A stretch of DNA of 64,000 bases from CANLBN01 sp034111645 (lineage in GTDB: Bacteria > Pseudomonadota > Gammaproteobacteria > Pseudomonadales > Cellvibrionaceae): the NCBI GenBank assembly GCA_034111645.1, contig JAWUWW010000039.1:67205-131204 (forward strand), given 5' to 3'. The notes under the pieces were generated by a model. That model worked only from the letters and a program-made list of their open reading frames with translations. It made no database searches and had not been told where the DNA came from. Of this stretch, positions 53,486 to 62,846 are shown piece after piece (positions within the stretch are counted from its first letter, which is position 1; every line of letters starts with the position of its first letter). The position numbers were made by a program, and so were the translations under genes.

Positions 53486-54418
53486 ATGGATTTTAAAAAT
53501 CCAAAAATTCCAGAAGGAATTAATGTAAGCGACGAACACCCACTGAAGAATTTTTTATATTTGTTTTTGGGTGTAGTCGGTGTAATTTTTTTAGTGTTAT
53601 TAATTTTGTTTTTTTCGATAGGTTTTATCGCAAAATGGATTCCTTTCGAGAAAGAAGTCGAGTGGGCACAAAGTATAGGAGCTTCGGTCGAGCGCAATAA
53701 CAAAGGTGACTTATTGCAAGACTTGGTTTTTCCGAATGAAGCCGAGACTTCAAATAATAGTATTGAGGATAAATTGCGAGCAGAAAAAATAACTGCTTAT
53801 CTTCAAAATTTATCTGATAAGTTGAGTGTGGCGCAAAAGTTGCCAGACTCAATGAAAATCACAATTCATTATATTGATAAGCCAGTAATCAATGCTTTTG
53901 CAATTATTGGTGGGCATGTATTTATTTATCAAGGTTTGATTGATGTAATAAACAGCGAAAATGCATTGTCGATGATTTTAGCGCATGAAATAGCGCATGT
54001 TAAAAATAGACATCCCATTGTAGCTTTGGGTCGAGGCTTAGGATTAGGTGTTGTTTTATCGCTTGTAACAGGTGTTGGGGTTGATGGTTTTTCAACTAGC
54101 ATTGCTAGCCACATTAATTTATTAACGTCGTTAGCCTTTAGTCGCGAGCAAGAAACGCAATCAGATATCGATGCCTATAATACGTTACTTGAGTATTATG
54201 GGCATGGTTTTGGTGCAATAGAGCTTTTTTCTGTACTGCTTAATTCTAATCAAAGTTCTGGTTTGCCAGAACTACTAAATTCACATCCGTTATCTGAAAA
54301 TAGAATTGAGCGTCTAAATAAATTGGGTACGTCCATTGTTGATAAATGCACAGATACAAAATTAGATTGCTCAGTAACTCCGCTGCCATCATTTATAAAA
54401 TCACCGGCCTCAAAATAA
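53486..54418 (+). CDS. Membrane-anchored M48 family metalloprotease
   Basis: 310 residues. One N-terminal helix (about 24-46). Zinc site HEIAH: His167, Glu168 and His171 (ILAHEIAHVKNRH), with a third ligand Glu223 in FSREQETQSD. The core matches peptidase family M48, relatives of BepA/LoiP/HtpX. Its active site probably lies in the periplasm, as the topology suggests for a single N-terminal anchor. Grouped with the two YbjQ genes, a recurrent association. Substrate unknown; envelope quality control is a reasonable guess. Confidence 0.88.
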   Translation: MDFKNPKIPEGINVSDEHPLKNFLYLFLGVVGVIFLVLLILFFSIGFIAKWIPFEKEVEWAQSIGASVERNNKGDLLQDLVFPNEAETSNNSIEDKLRAEKITAYLQNLSDKLSVAQKLPDSMKITIHYIDKPVINAFAIIGGHVFIYQGLIDVINSENALSMILAHEIAHVKNRHPIVALGRGLGLGVVLSLVTGVGVDGFSTSIASHINLLTSLAFSREQETQSDIDAYNTLLEYYGHGFGAIELFSVLLNSNQSSGLPELLNSHPLSENRIERLNKLGTSIVDKCTDTKLDCSVTPLPSFIKSPASK

Positions 54419-54513
54419 AGCGCTAATATCTGTTAAATTTTGTGCTGATTTTAGAGGGAAGTGAAGAGTTATTATAATGTTGAGTTAGATAATTTATTAA
54501 AGGATATTCTTTC

Positions 54514-55413
54514 GTGTTATTGAGTTCGTCATTAAAATTCTTCAGCATTGTAACAATACTATCCTTAGTTGCGTGCTTTGCTCCAAAAGAATTAAAAAAA
54601 GAACGGGAGCTTTTCGATCAAAAAATATTAAATAATGTTGAGATCAACCTAAATTATTTTGAAGTTAATGGTGATCGTTTGTTCTATGCCTCGGCAGGAG
54701 ATCCATTAAGGCCAGCATTAATTATTATTCACGGAACTCCTGGTAGATGGCATCAGTATGCACGTTATATGCTGAATGAAAAGTTGCGAAAATTTTTTTA
54801 TATAATTGTTGTTGATCGCCCTGGCTGGGGGGATTCTGTCGCGGGTGAGACGCAAGAAATTATAAGTTATGCGCGACATGCAGCTATATTTTCTGCTTTT
54901 TCTAAAGATCTAAAAAATAAGAATAATAATCAGCCAGTAATATTGCTAGGTCACTCTCTTGGTGCATCTATCGCGCCTCGAGTAGCAATGGATTATCCGA
55001 GTTCTGTTGATGGTTTGTTGCTCCTAGCGGGAACGTTAGGTCCAGAATTATCAAGTCTTCGCTGGTATAACCAAATTGCCCGTGTGCCAGGAATTAATTG
55101 GTTGATTGGCAAAAATCTAAGAAAATCTAATCTTGAAATTTTAGCGCTACACGCAGAGATGGAGGCAATGGCGCCCCTTTGGTTTAACGTGAATATTCCG
55201 ACGATTATTGTTCAGGGTATGAAAGATAAATATGTGTATCCCGAAAATGCTGATTTTGCAGAGAAAAATATGAACCCCAAAATAACTGATGTGATTCGAC
55301 TAGAGAATGCAGGGCACTTATTCCCTATGACCTTGCGTTCCGAAGTGGTTGCTTGGTCGCTTTGCCTGTTAGAAAAAATAGATAAAAAAATATCAGCTTG
55401 CCCATACAATTAA
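54514..55413 (+). CDS. Alpha/beta hydrolase lipoprotein
   Basis: 299 residues from a GTG at 54514, nine bases after AAAGGA. Lipobox LVAC with Cys21, so it is probably an outer- or inner-membrane lipoprotein. Alpha/beta hydrolase features: HGTPGRWHQYARYM, nucleophile serine in LLGHSLGAS (about residue 148) and a C-terminal His in NAGHLFPMT. Substrate unknown. It is 95 bp after the M48 gene and may share its transcript. Confidence 0.85.
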   Translation: MLLSSSLKFFSIVTILSLVACFAPKELKKERELFDQKILNNVEINLNYFEVNGDRLFYASAGDPLRPALIIIHGTPGRWHQYARYMLNEKLRKFFYIIVVDRPGWGDSVAGETQEIISYARHAAIFSAFSKDLKNKNNNQPVILLGHSLGASIAPRVAMDYPSSVDGLLLLAGTLGPELSSLRWYNQIARVPGINWLIGKNLRKSNLEILALHAEMEAMAPLWFNVNIPTIIVQGMKDKYVYPENADFAEKNMNPKITDVIRLENAGHLFPMTLRSEVVAWSLCLLEKIDKKISACPYN

Positions 55414-55842
55414 TATAGAACTAATTTTCTGCTGCCCGCTACTTTTATTTATTATTAAGATTAGAGATTGGAAATATTTAGTTTATCACTTGTTATTAAA
55501 GACTAGACTATATTGGCTTATTAAAATTTTTAATCAATTGTTCTTATATTTGATGGTCAATTATTAGGCATTTAATAATGCCTATATAGGATTTAAATAG
55601 TATACTCTAAAATATTATTGACAATAAAAAATCCACATATTTTTAACAGATAGATTTATATAGACGTTTTATTTAAGTGATAATATAAATTCAGTAATTA
55701 AAAAATTCCATTAGCTAGGCCTCATCTTAAAATTTAGTTTCAATTCTAAATTAGAAATTGTGGAATTTTAATTTTTTTGGCATTAGCGAAAAATTGGTTT
55801 CACAAAAGAGATTAGAGCATAGATTTAAAAAAGTATTCGAAA
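55414..55842. other. AT-rich convergent intergenic region, hydrolase / rsmD
   Basis: 429 bp between convergent genes, about 75-80 percent AT by eye. Two inverted repeats may terminate: TAGGCATT/AATGCCTA (55565-55584, 4-nt loop) and AAAATTCCA/TGGAATTTT (55702-55769, long loop), the latter followed by T-rich sequence on both sides. No coding sequence found. Confidence 0.45.
55565..55584. terminator. 8-bp stem-loop in the hydrolase/rsmD gap
   Basis: TAGGCATT, loop TAAT, AATGCCTA. Perfect arms, between convergent genes; no T-run follows, so only a candidate terminator. Confidence 0.4.
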
Positions 55843-56478
55843 CTACTTAATGGAGTTTTGCTCAGATTCATTTTCATAAAGTGCATAATTAACACGGCCA
55901 GCTGTTTTTGCTTTGTATAGATGCCATTTTTCAGGAACTGTTAGTGCGCTGCCTTTAGGGCTTTCTATATAAATTAGAGCATTCGGCGCTAACAATTTAC
56001 TTTGGTGAAGTTGGTCAATGGTGCTATCCCATAATTTATAGGCAAAGGGTGGGTCAATAAAAACGATGTCAATGGTGTGTGCTATATGCTTCTGATTGTG
56101 CAGCCAAGTAATTGCGTCTTGTTGAATAATGTCGGCATCATCGGTTTTAAGCGTTTCACAATTTTGTCTTAATTGATGGGCAGTAGGGGCATATTTTTCA
56201 ATCATTATTGCTTTGCTTGCTCCACGCGATAAACACTCGATAGATAGAGCGCCAGAGCCTGCAAAAAGGTCTAGGCAAATGCTATTATTTATTGTTGGTG
56301 ATAGCCAGTTGAATAAGGTTTCTCGAATTCGATTGCTTGTTGGCCTCAACCCATCGGCATCCATTATGGGTAGCTTGCGGCCACGCCATTTGCCTCCAAT
56401 GATGCGTAATTGTCCTGAGCCAAGCCCTGCTTGCACCAATGGGGATTGAGCTTTTGATTTTCGATATTGTTTTGGCAA
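55843..56478 (-). CDS. rsmD: 16S rRNA (guanine966-N2)-methyltransferase RsmD
   Basis: 211 residues. SAM site LDLFAGSGALSIECLSRGA and catalytic DPPF in VFIDPPFAYKLW. N-terminal GQLRIIGGKWRGRKLP and PTSNRIRETLFNWL motifs are RsmD-specific. Modifies G966 of 16S rRNA. Divergent from ftsY, the usual gammaproteobacterial arrangement. Confidence 0.96.
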   Translation of the reverse strand: MPKQYRKSKAQSPLVQAGLGSGQLRIIGGKWRGRKLPIMDADGLRPTSNRIRETLFNWLSPTINNSICLDLFAGSGALSIECLSRGASKAIMIEKYAPTAHQLRQNCETLKTDDADIIQQDAITWLHNQKHIAHTIDIVFIDPPFAYKLWDSTIDQLHQSKLLAPNALIYIESPKGSALTVPEKWHLYKAKTAGRVNYALYENESEQNSIK

Positions 56479-56856
56479 AACAAATCCTTTGATTCGGTTT
56501 TGGTTAAGACAAGAAATCGGAGTAATGGTAGGATAGCGCTTTATGCTAGTCGGATCGAGAGTTCTCCCTAATATCCACCTACTTAATCATCACGGGCATA
56601 CGTATTAAGCGTATCACTAAGTATATAATGTGACTTATATATGAACGTGTTGTATTAGTTTATTAAATCTATAATTATGGTTTTATTCAAGATGAGCCTA
56701 ACAACAGGAATTTGGCAAATTGCTAGATTACTCAGTTCTAAATAGGCTTTTTCTTTTGGGTATGTTTTATGGGCTTTCAGTACATTCCTTGAATTGCCTC
56801 ACTAAGCGATTCGTGAAGTTGAGTTAAATTGTTTTTGCTAGAGATAAGGCTTTACT
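56479..56856. other. Divergent rsmD / ftsY regulatory region
   Basis: 378 bp. A TATAAT hexamer at 56624-56629 is a possible -10 for the ftsY side, though 228 bp upstream of the gene. No gene or RNA identified. Confidence 0.4.
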
Positions 56857-57900
56857 ATGTTTTTTAAGCGCAATAAATCAAGTGAGTCCAAAGTTTCTGA
56901 GCCAGTCTCTGAGCAGAAAGACTCTGAAACTAACAGCTCTGAGTCTACTACTGAGGCTTTAACCGAGTCAATTAGCTTGTTTCAGAGATTTAAGCGAGGA
57001 CTCTCTCGAACTAGCAATCAATTAGCCGAGGGTATAGGCACTCTAGTTCTCGGAAAAAAAGAGATTGATGATGAATTACTCGAAGATCTAGAGGCGCAGT
57101 TGCTAACTGCGGATGTAGGCATTGATGCTACCAGTAAAATTATTGATCGCTTAACCGAGAGCGTTAAACGTAAAGAGCTTACTGATGGCGATGCACTTTA
57201 TGCCGCCTTACAAAAACAATTGCGCGACTTATTAGCGCCTATTGAGCAACCTCTAAACACAGCGGTCGAGAAGCAACCCTTTGTCATTTTAGTGGTGGGC
57301 GTTAATGGTGTCGGTAAAACAACGACCATCGGTAAGTTAGCCAAGCGTTTTCAAAATGAGGGCAAGCAAGTGATGTTGGCGGCTGGCGATACTTTTCGTG
57401 CGGCGGCGGTCGAGCAGTTGCAAGTCTGGGGTGAACGTAATCAAGTGCCTGTTGTTGCTCAACATACGGGAGCAGATAGCGCCTCTGTTATTTACGATGC
57501 ACTACAGTCCGCACAAGCAAGAAAAATCGATGTGTTAATTGCTGATACAGCAGGCCGTTTGCACAATAAAGCTCATTTGATGGATGAGCTATCTAAGGTG
57601 AAGCGAGTTATGGCCAAGCTAGATGCTGCTGCTCCCCATGAAGTGCTATTGGTTTTAGATGCAGGCACTGGGCAAAATGCGCTGAATCAGGCACAGCAAT
57701 TTAGCGATGCTGCAGGAGTAACGGGCATTGCGTTGACCAAGTTAGATGGTACTGCCAAAGGCGGAGTTATTTTTGCACTAAGCGAACGTTTTGGATTGCC
57801 GGTACGATTTATTGGCGTAGGTGAAGGCATTGATGATTTGCAGCCATTTTCTGCTTCAACATTTGTTGATGCCTTGTTTAATATAAATCCAAATCAATAA
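56857..57900 (+). CDS. ftsY: Signal recognition particle receptor FtsY
   Basis: 347-residue GTPase that docks SRP-ribosome complexes at the membrane. A short Ser/Glu-rich acidic A domain (about 1-40), an N domain and the NG GTPase: GVNGVGKTTTIGKLA, DTFRAAAVEQL, DTAGRLHN, TKLDGTAKGG. Start of the ftsY-ftsE-ftsX group upstream of rpoH. Confidence 0.97.
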   Translation: MFFKRNKSSESKVSEPVSEQKDSETNSSESTTEALTESISLFQRFKRGLSRTSNQLAEGIGTLVLGKKEIDDELLEDLEAQLLTADVGIDATSKIIDRLTESVKRKELTDGDALYAALQKQLRDLLAPIEQPLNTAVEKQPFVILVVGVNGVGKTTTIGKLAKRFQNEGKQVMLAAGDTFRAAAVEQLQVWGERNQVPVVAQHTGADSASVIYDALQSAQARKIDVLIADTAGRLHNKAHLMDELSKVKRVMAKLDAAAPHEVLLVLDAGTGQNALNQAQQFSDAAGVTGIALTKLDGTAKGGVIFALSERFGLPVRFIGVGEGIDDLQPFSASTFVDALFNINPNQ

Positions 57901-58005
57901 TGCGAGCCAGCATTAGCCGCCAGTATTTAATAAGTATCGAACATTAGCAATCATAAACGTCTGCTAATAAGTATCTGCAATAAATTTTAACTATGTATAT
58001 AAGCT

Positions 58006-58701
58006 ATGATTCATTTTGACAATATTAGTAAACGTTACGCTGAAGGGCGCGATGCACTACTTAATGTAAATTTTGAGTTAGATGCCGGAGAAATGGCTTT
58101 TTTAACTGGGCATTCTGGTGCTGGTAAAAGTACTTTGTTGAAGTTGATCATGCTTATCGAGCGTCCAACACGAGGTAAAGTATCGATTGGGGGTAAAAAT
58201 TTAGCGAAAATTAGCGACTCACAAATTCCTTATCTGCGTCGTCAGATAGGTGTTGTTTTTCAAAATCATCAATTGTTATTTGATCGCTCAGTTTTTGAAA
58301 ATGTTGCTTTGCCTTTACAAATTTCGGGTATGCCATTTAAAGAGCAAGGGCGACGCGTGCGAGCTGCTTTAGATAAGGTAGGTTTGTTAGATAAAGAAAA
58401 CAGTAATCCTCTAGCTCTTTCTGGTGGTGAGCAGCAACGTGTAGGTATCGCTCGGGCAGTTGTTAATAAACCCGCTATTTTATTGGCCGATGAGCCTACG
58501 GGTAATCTTGATCCTGAGCTATCCGCAGAAATTATGCAGCTATTTCAAGACTTTAAAAGTGTTGGTGTCTCTGTGTTAATTGCTACCCACGATATCGCAT
58601 TGATCAATTCAATGCGGTGCCCAATCATGGAGTTGTCAGCTGGCAGGCTTGTGCGTAATGAAATTGAAGCTAAGCTCGGCCAAGACAAGGGATCTTATTA
58701 A
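58006..58701 (+). CDS. ftsE: Cell division ATP-binding protein FtsE
   Basis: 231-residue ABC ATPase. Walker A GHSGAGKSTL, signature LSGGEQQR, Walker B ILLADEPTGNLD. Pairs with FtsX; the complex drives EnvC-dependent activation of amidases at the septum, and an envC gene lies 7 kb to the left. Stop overlaps the ftsX start by one base (TAATG). Confidence 0.97.
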   Translation: MIHFDNISKRYAEGRDALLNVNFELDAGEMAFLTGHSGAGKSTLLKLIMLIERPTRGKVSIGGKNLAKISDSQIPYLRRQIGVVFQNHQLLFDRSVFENVALPLQISGMPFKEQGRRVRAALDKVGLLDKENSNPLALSGGEQQRVGIARAVVNKPAILLADEPTGNLDPELSAEIMQLFQDFKSVGVSVLIATHDIALINSMRCPIMELSAGRLVRNEIEAKLGQDKGSY

Positions 58702-59723
58702 TGGCTAGACGTGAATCAATTAAGTCGGCGACTAAAAATAACCAAAATAGCCCATCAACTAAAAAAGTGTCAGGAGCAAAAGTTTCAAAAGTCTCAAGCC
58801 TCAATTTATTGCATGCTTGGTGGGGACATCATAAACGCTCTTGCCGAGATAGCCTACAGCGTTTATTAAAGACGCCTTTGCAAACATTGTTTACCTGTTT
58901 GGTGATTGCGATCGCGATTGCTTTGCCAGTAGGTTTGTTTTTAGGTTTGCAAAACGCACAGCAGTTAGGTCAAGGTTGGCAAAATAGTGCACAAATGTCG
59001 GCTTTTTTAAAACGTGGAGCCAAGCCCTTAGCCATCGAAAAATTACAAGCAAGCCTCGAAAAAAATCAGTCTATTAAATCTATTGAAGTTATTAGCCCAG
59101 TTAGAGCATTGTCAGAGTTTCAGCGCTATTCAGGTCTTGGTGATGTATCGCTAGAGTTAGATGAAAATCCGTTGCCAACGGTTTTTATTATTCAGCCTGC
59201 GGGCACTATTAGTCAGCCTGACGAATTATCCGCTTTGAAAAAAGCTATTGCATCTAATTCTTTAGTTGATAGTGTTCAGCTAGATTTAGGTTGGTTGCGC
59301 AGGTTAAATGAGCTATTAATTTTGGGTGAGCGTTTTGTAATAGCCCTCGCTAGCTTATTGCTCGTTGGTGTCTTGTTAATTATTGGTAATACACTGCGCT
59401 TAGCTATTGAAAATCGTCGAGAAGAAATCGTCGTTACTAAAATGGTAGGAGGCACTAATGGATTTGTGCGTAGGCCATTTTTGTATACGGGTTTTTGGTA
59501 TGGTCTGGGCGGCGGGATTTTAGCGATTTTTTTGCTAGTCGTTGTGGGCTTTTGGCTGGCCGAGCCAATTAATAATTTAATTAGTCTTTACGAGAGCCAA
59601 TATTCATTGAAGGGCTTCGGTATTGATACCATTGGAATATTGCTATTAGGTAGTGCCTTTTTAGGTTGGCTAGGTGCATGGGTAGCAGTAACTCGACATC
59701 TACGACAAGTCGAGCCTGTCTGA
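58701..59723 (+). CDS. ftsX: Cell division protein FtsX
   Basis: 340 residues. A Ser/Lys-rich cytosolic N-terminus of about 55 residues, a first helix (about 68-88), an extracellular domain (about 90-205) for EnvC contact, then three further helices (about 215-235, 258-290, 305-328). The NTLRLAIENRREEIVVTKMVGG motif is diagnostic. Translationally coupled to ftsE. Confidence 0.96.
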   Translation: MARRESIKSATKNNQNSPSTKKVSGAKVSKVSSLNLLHAWWGHHKRSCRDSLQRLLKTPLQTLFTCLVIAIAIALPVGLFLGLQNAQQLGQGWQNSAQMSAFLKRGAKPLAIEKLQASLEKNQSIKSIEVISPVRALSEFQRYSGLGDVSLELDENPLPTVFIIQPAGTISQPDELSALKKAIASNSLVDSVQLDLGWLRRLNELLILGERFVIALASLLLVGVLLIIGNTLRLAIENRREEIVVTKMVGGTNGFVRRPFLYTGFWYGLGGGILAIFLLVVVGFWLAEPINNLISLYESQYSLKGFGIDTIGILLLGSAFLGWLGAWVAVTRHLRQVEPV

Positions 59724-59725
59724 CA

Positions 59726-59775
59726 CAAAATTGGCAAGTGAGTAGATTGAAAAAGCCGTTTAAAGCCCAATTTTG
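59726..59775. repeat. 9-bp inverted repeat downstream of ftsX
   Basis: CAAAATTGG (59726-59734) and CCAATTTTG (59767-59775) are exact reverse complements with 32 bp between, starting three bases after the ftsX stop. It could stabilise the ftsYEX mRNA end or weaken read-through into rpoH. Confidence 0.4.
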
Positions 59776-59910
59776 ATTCCATATCTGCACTTAAAAAGGC
59801 ATGTTTGAGCTCGATGAGTGATCGCAGTCATTATTGCTCTCGTAAATTGATTATAGCTTATTACAGTTAAAGCTTAACTTATTGTTTTTAATGAAGATAT
59901 CTTAATAAGT

Positions 59911-59939
59911 TGAACTTTTACTAAAGTTAGCCCTCTATA
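59911..59939 (+). promoter_or_regulatory. Candidate sigma-E-type promoter of rpoH
   Basis: TGAACTT (59911-59917), 16 bp, then TCTATA (59934-59939). This parallels the E. coli rpoH P3 sigma-E promoter, which has GAACTT, 16 bp and TCTGAT. The predicted start near 59945-59950 would give a leader of about 50 bases before the ATG at 59995. Confidence 0.6.
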
Positions 59940-59994
59940 AGATAACATGCTAAAATAGATCGGCAATTTGATTTTTTTAATAACGGAGAAACGA

Positions 59995-60849
59995 ATGGGA
60001 ACAAGCTTACAGCCAGTTAATATTCTTGCACCAGGTGCAAATATTAATGCTTATATGCAGGCAGTTAATAGCTTTCCAATACTTTCGGTAGATGAGGAAA
60101 AGCGCTTAGGTGAACGTCTTTATTACGACGAAGATGTAGACGCTGCGCGTCAGTTAATTATGGCGCATTTACGTTTTGTTGTTCATATCGCCAAATCGTA
60201 TTCAGGTTATGGCCTTTCACAGTCAGATTTGATCCAAGAGGGAAATGTTGGGCTGATGAAAGCGGTTAAGCGTTTTAACCCTGAAAAGGGTGTCCGCTTA
60301 GTGTCCTTTGCGGTGCATTGGATAAAAGCCGAAATGCACGAATTTATCCTGCGTAACTGGCGTATTGTTAAAGTAGCCACCACAAAAGCACAACGTAAAT
60401 TGTTTTTTAATTTACGCGGCCAAAAAAAGCGATTGGGTTGGTTAACACATGAAGAAGCTAAAGCTGTCGCTGAAGATCTTAATGTAGAGGTCAAGCATGT
60501 ACAGCAAATGGAAGGCCGTCTCTCGTCCTACGATGCTTCTTTTGATGCGGGTACCGATGAAGACGACGAGTCAGCTTACCTAGCGCCTGCTAATTATTTA
60601 GAAGATCATCGTTATAATCCTGCTACTCAAGCAGAGGCTGTTGACTGGAGTACCGATCATGTCTCTCGTCTTCACGATGCACTTAAGGACTTAGATGAGC
60701 GTAGTCAAATCATCATTCAGCGTCGGTGGTTAAATGATGAAAAGTCAACATTACATGAGTTGGCCGATGAGTTTTCTGTGTCAGCTGAACGTATTCGTCA
60801 ACTTGAAAAAAATGCGATGAAAAAAGTACGTGCTGTGATGGTTGACTAA
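59995..60849 (+). CDS. rpoH: RNA polymerase sigma-32 factor RpoH
   Basis: Heat-shock sigma factor, 284 residues from the ATG preceded by CGGAGA. Region 2 (about 45-130) with LIQEGNVGLMKAVKRFNPEKGVRL, the RpoH box QRKLFFNLR, and the region 4 helix-turn-helix near the C-terminus (SAERIRQLEKNAMKK). Preceded by a sigma-E-like promoter and followed by a strong terminator, so it is probably a single-gene unit after ftsYEX. Confidence 0.97.
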   Translation: MGTSLQPVNILAPGANINAYMQAVNSFPILSVDEEKRLGERLYYDEDVDAARQLIMAHLRFVVHIAKSYSGYGLSQSDLIQEGNVGLMKAVKRFNPEKGVRLVSFAVHWIKAEMHEFILRNWRIVKVATTKAQRKLFFNLRGQKKRLGWLTHEEAKAVAEDLNVEVKHVQQMEGRLSSYDASFDAGTDEDDESAYLAPANYLEDHRYNPATQAEAVDWSTDHVSRLHDALKDLDERSQIIIQRRWLNDEKSTLHELADEFSVSAERIRQLEKNAMKKVRAVMVD

Positions 60850-60875
60850 GCGACTATAATCGACATTAAATATTT

Positions 60876-60903
60876 AAAGGCTGCCAAATCGCAGCCTTTT
60901 TTT
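60876..60903 (+). terminator. Rho-independent terminator of rpoH
   Basis: AAAGGCTGC, loop CAAATC, GCAGCCTTT followed by a run of T: a perfect 9-bp stem 27 bp after the rpoH stop. Textbook intrinsic terminator. Confidence 0.92.
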
Positions 60904-60980
60904 ATTATTCATAAATTATAAATAGTGTAATAAGTCATCATGTTTTGTTAACGCTAACTTTTAACAAGAGGTTCATTGTT

Positions 60981-61361
60981 ATGGTTAAATCTTGGTTGCT
61001 AATTATTGCTGTTAGTGGATTAACTAGTGTTGCCCTAGGCGCTTTTGGTGCTCACGGTTTAAAAGGAAAAATCTCTGAGTCACTGCTTTCCGCCTTTCAA
61101 ACAGCAACACATTATCAAATGTTTCACACCTTAGCCTTGCTTGGCGTCGTTGTATTTATTAGCCAACTGAGTGAAATCCCTAAAGGTTTTATTTTTGCTT
61201 GTTACTTTTGGTTAGCGGGAATTATTTTCTTTAGTGGAAGCCTTTATGGTCTCGCATTAGGCGGTCCAACTTGGCTTGGTCCGGTGACACCAATTGGCGG
61301 ACTATTACTAATGGCTGGTTGGTTAAGTTTATTGATTGCTGGTCTTCAGCTTGAATTATAA
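60981..61361 (+). CDS. DUF423 family membrane protein (YgdD-like)
   Basis: 126 residues, four hydrophobic helices. Family motif GAFGAHGLKGKISESLLSAFQTATHYQMFH and the GSLYGLALGGPTWLGPVTPIGG segment. The ATG at 60981 follows AAGAGG by nine bases; a TTG 12 codons earlier is rejected. Function of the family unknown. Confidence 0.88.
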   Translation: MVKSWLLIIAVSGLTSVALGAFGAHGLKGKISESLLSAFQTATHYQMFHTLALLGVVVFISQLSEIPKGFIFACYFWLAGIIFFSGSLYGLALGGPTWLGPVTPIGGLLLMAGWLSLLIAGLQLEL

Positions 61362-61524
61362 ATTGAAACTCTTTTATGGCAAATTTTTTCATAAAGCATG
61401 ACGAGTCTAAAAGAGCGCTCTCAAAACAAAGATCTTAATTGTCAGCCTGTTTTATATTAAATTCTTAATGGTTGTGCATTGTTATTTTTTTTATAGTTAT
61501 ATTTTCATTGTTGATAGAGGTTTC

Positions 61525-62229
61525 ATGTCGCAAACGTTTGAATTAAAGCCTGAGTATAAACAAAAGGCAATCCGAAGCTATGTTATTCGCGGCGGGAGAA
61601 TTACCGAAGCTCAAAAAAAAGCCTTTGATAATGCATGGCCAGAGTATGGTTTAAGTTTATTTGATGGCCGTATCGATCCCGCTATAGTTTTTGGCAGGCA
61701 AGCGCCTCTTGTATTAGAGGTAGGCTTTGGTATGGGTGATTCATTATTGCAAATGGCAATTGCTGCGCCAGAGACAGACTTTATTGGAATTGAGGTGCAT
61801 CCTCCTGGTGTAGGCCGATTAATAAATAATGCTGCCAAAGAGGGTCTCACAAATATTCGCGTTTATATGGCTGATGCCATCGACGTTTTAGAAGACTGTA
61901 TTCCAGATAACTCATTGAGTCGTTTTCAGCTTTTTTTCCCAGATCCTTGGCATAAAAAAAAGCATAATAAACGAAGAATTGTTCAGCAGTCTTTGATGAA
62001 CCTGATTAACCAAAAATTGTTATCAAGTGGAATATGTCATTTTGCTACAGACTGGCAACCCTATGCTGATTATATGATGGAAGAAATGACTCTTGCCGAT
62101 GGTTTTCATAATAGCGTGGATGAATATTTTTTCTCACCAAAGCCAGAACATAGGCCGCTAACGAAATTTGAAAATAGAGGACAGCTACTAGGGCATGGAG
62201 TTTGGGATTTATTGTTTATAAAAACTTAG
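61525..62229 (+). CDS. trmB: tRNA (guanine46-N7)-methyltransferase TrmB
   Basis: 234 residues from the ATG at 61525 with AGAGG just upstream; an ORF start 19 codons earlier adds a hydrophobic tail not expected. SAM motif LEVGFGMGDSLLQMA, ATDW motif, and FFPDPWHKKKHNKRR with catalytic-site residues. Methylates G46 in tRNA. Confidence 0.96.
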   Translation: MSQTFELKPEYKQKAIRSYVIRGGRITEAQKKAFDNAWPEYGLSLFDGRIDPAIVFGRQAPLVLEVGFGMGDSLLQMAIAAPETDFIGIEVHPPGVGRLINNAAKEGLTNIRVYMADAIDVLEDCIPDNSLSRFQLFFPDPWHKKKHNKRRIVQQSLMNLINQKLLSSGICHFATDWQPYADYMMEEMTLADGFHNSVDEYFFSPKPEHRPLTKFENRGQLLGHGVWDLLFIKT

Positions 62230-62261
62230 TAAAGAGCTAGAGATTCTTAAAGATGCCTAAC

Positions 62262-62280
62262 ATAGTTTCTGATAAACTAT
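62262..62280. promoter_or_regulatory. 19-bp palindrome upstream of hisI-folE2
   Basis: ATAGTTT, five bases, AAACTAT. Perfect 7-bp arms, 108 bp before the hisI start. It does not match the published gammaproteobacterial Zur palindrome, so it is either another operator or the end of the trmB transcript. Confidence 0.35.
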
Positions 62281-62387
62281 ATTCTGATTGAACAAATTAT
62301 TCTTTTGGCTAGTTAAATAACTTCAAAATATATTTCACTGGCCATTATTTTGGGTCTTTAAAACTGGGAAATAACAGCAATAAAATT

Positions 62388-62810
62388 GTGGATAATAAGT
62401 TTTATAAAAAGTTAGAGCCTCTATTAAAAGGCGAAACTGTCTCTAAAGCAGATGCTATAGAACACTTGCATTTTAATGATGAAGGTTTGATCCCCGTTAT
62501 TGCCCAGCAACATGATACGGGTGAAGTTCTGATGATGGCATGGATGAATAAAAAATCTATCATCGAGAGTTTAAACACTCGCCATGTATGTTATTGGTCT
62601 CGCAGCAGGCAATCGTTCTGGCGCAAAGGTGAAAGCTCGGGCAACGTACAAAAATTAATTGAAATGCGAATAGATTGTGATGGAGACACGTTGCTGTGTA
62701 AAGTGGATCAAACTGGTCCAGCTTGCCATACAGACCGTACAAATTGTTTCTATTTGCGAGTGGATGAAGAATATCTATCCGTTGATGCCAATCCTGTTGA
62801 GAACCCCTGA
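62388..62810 (+). CDS. hisI: Phosphoribosyl-AMP cyclohydrolase HisI
   Basis: 140 residues, step 3 of histidine synthesis. Mg/Zn motif DCDGDTLLCKVDQTGPACHTDRTNCFY holds the Asp triplet and the three zinc cysteines. Monofunctional: no HisE domain. It starts with GTG at 62388 and lies 36 bp before folE2. Far from the other his genes in the window. A hisI2-type paralogue is possible, but all zinc ligands are kept. Confidence 0.94.
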   Translation: MDNKFYKKLEPLLKGETVSKADAIEHLHFNDEGLIPVIAQQHDTGEVLMMAWMNKKSIIESLNTRHVCYWSRSRQSFWRKGESSGNVQKLIEMRIDCDGDTLLCKVDQTGPACHTDRTNCFYLRVDEEYLSVDANPVENP

Positions 62811-62846
62811 ATTTTATAAATCTCGACACTAACATGAAAATCTATT

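Noticed and set aside
62230..62387. Zur box upstream of hisI-folE2
   Set aside because: The only palindrome, ATAGTTT-N5-AAACTAT, does not fit the TGTTATA-type consensus.
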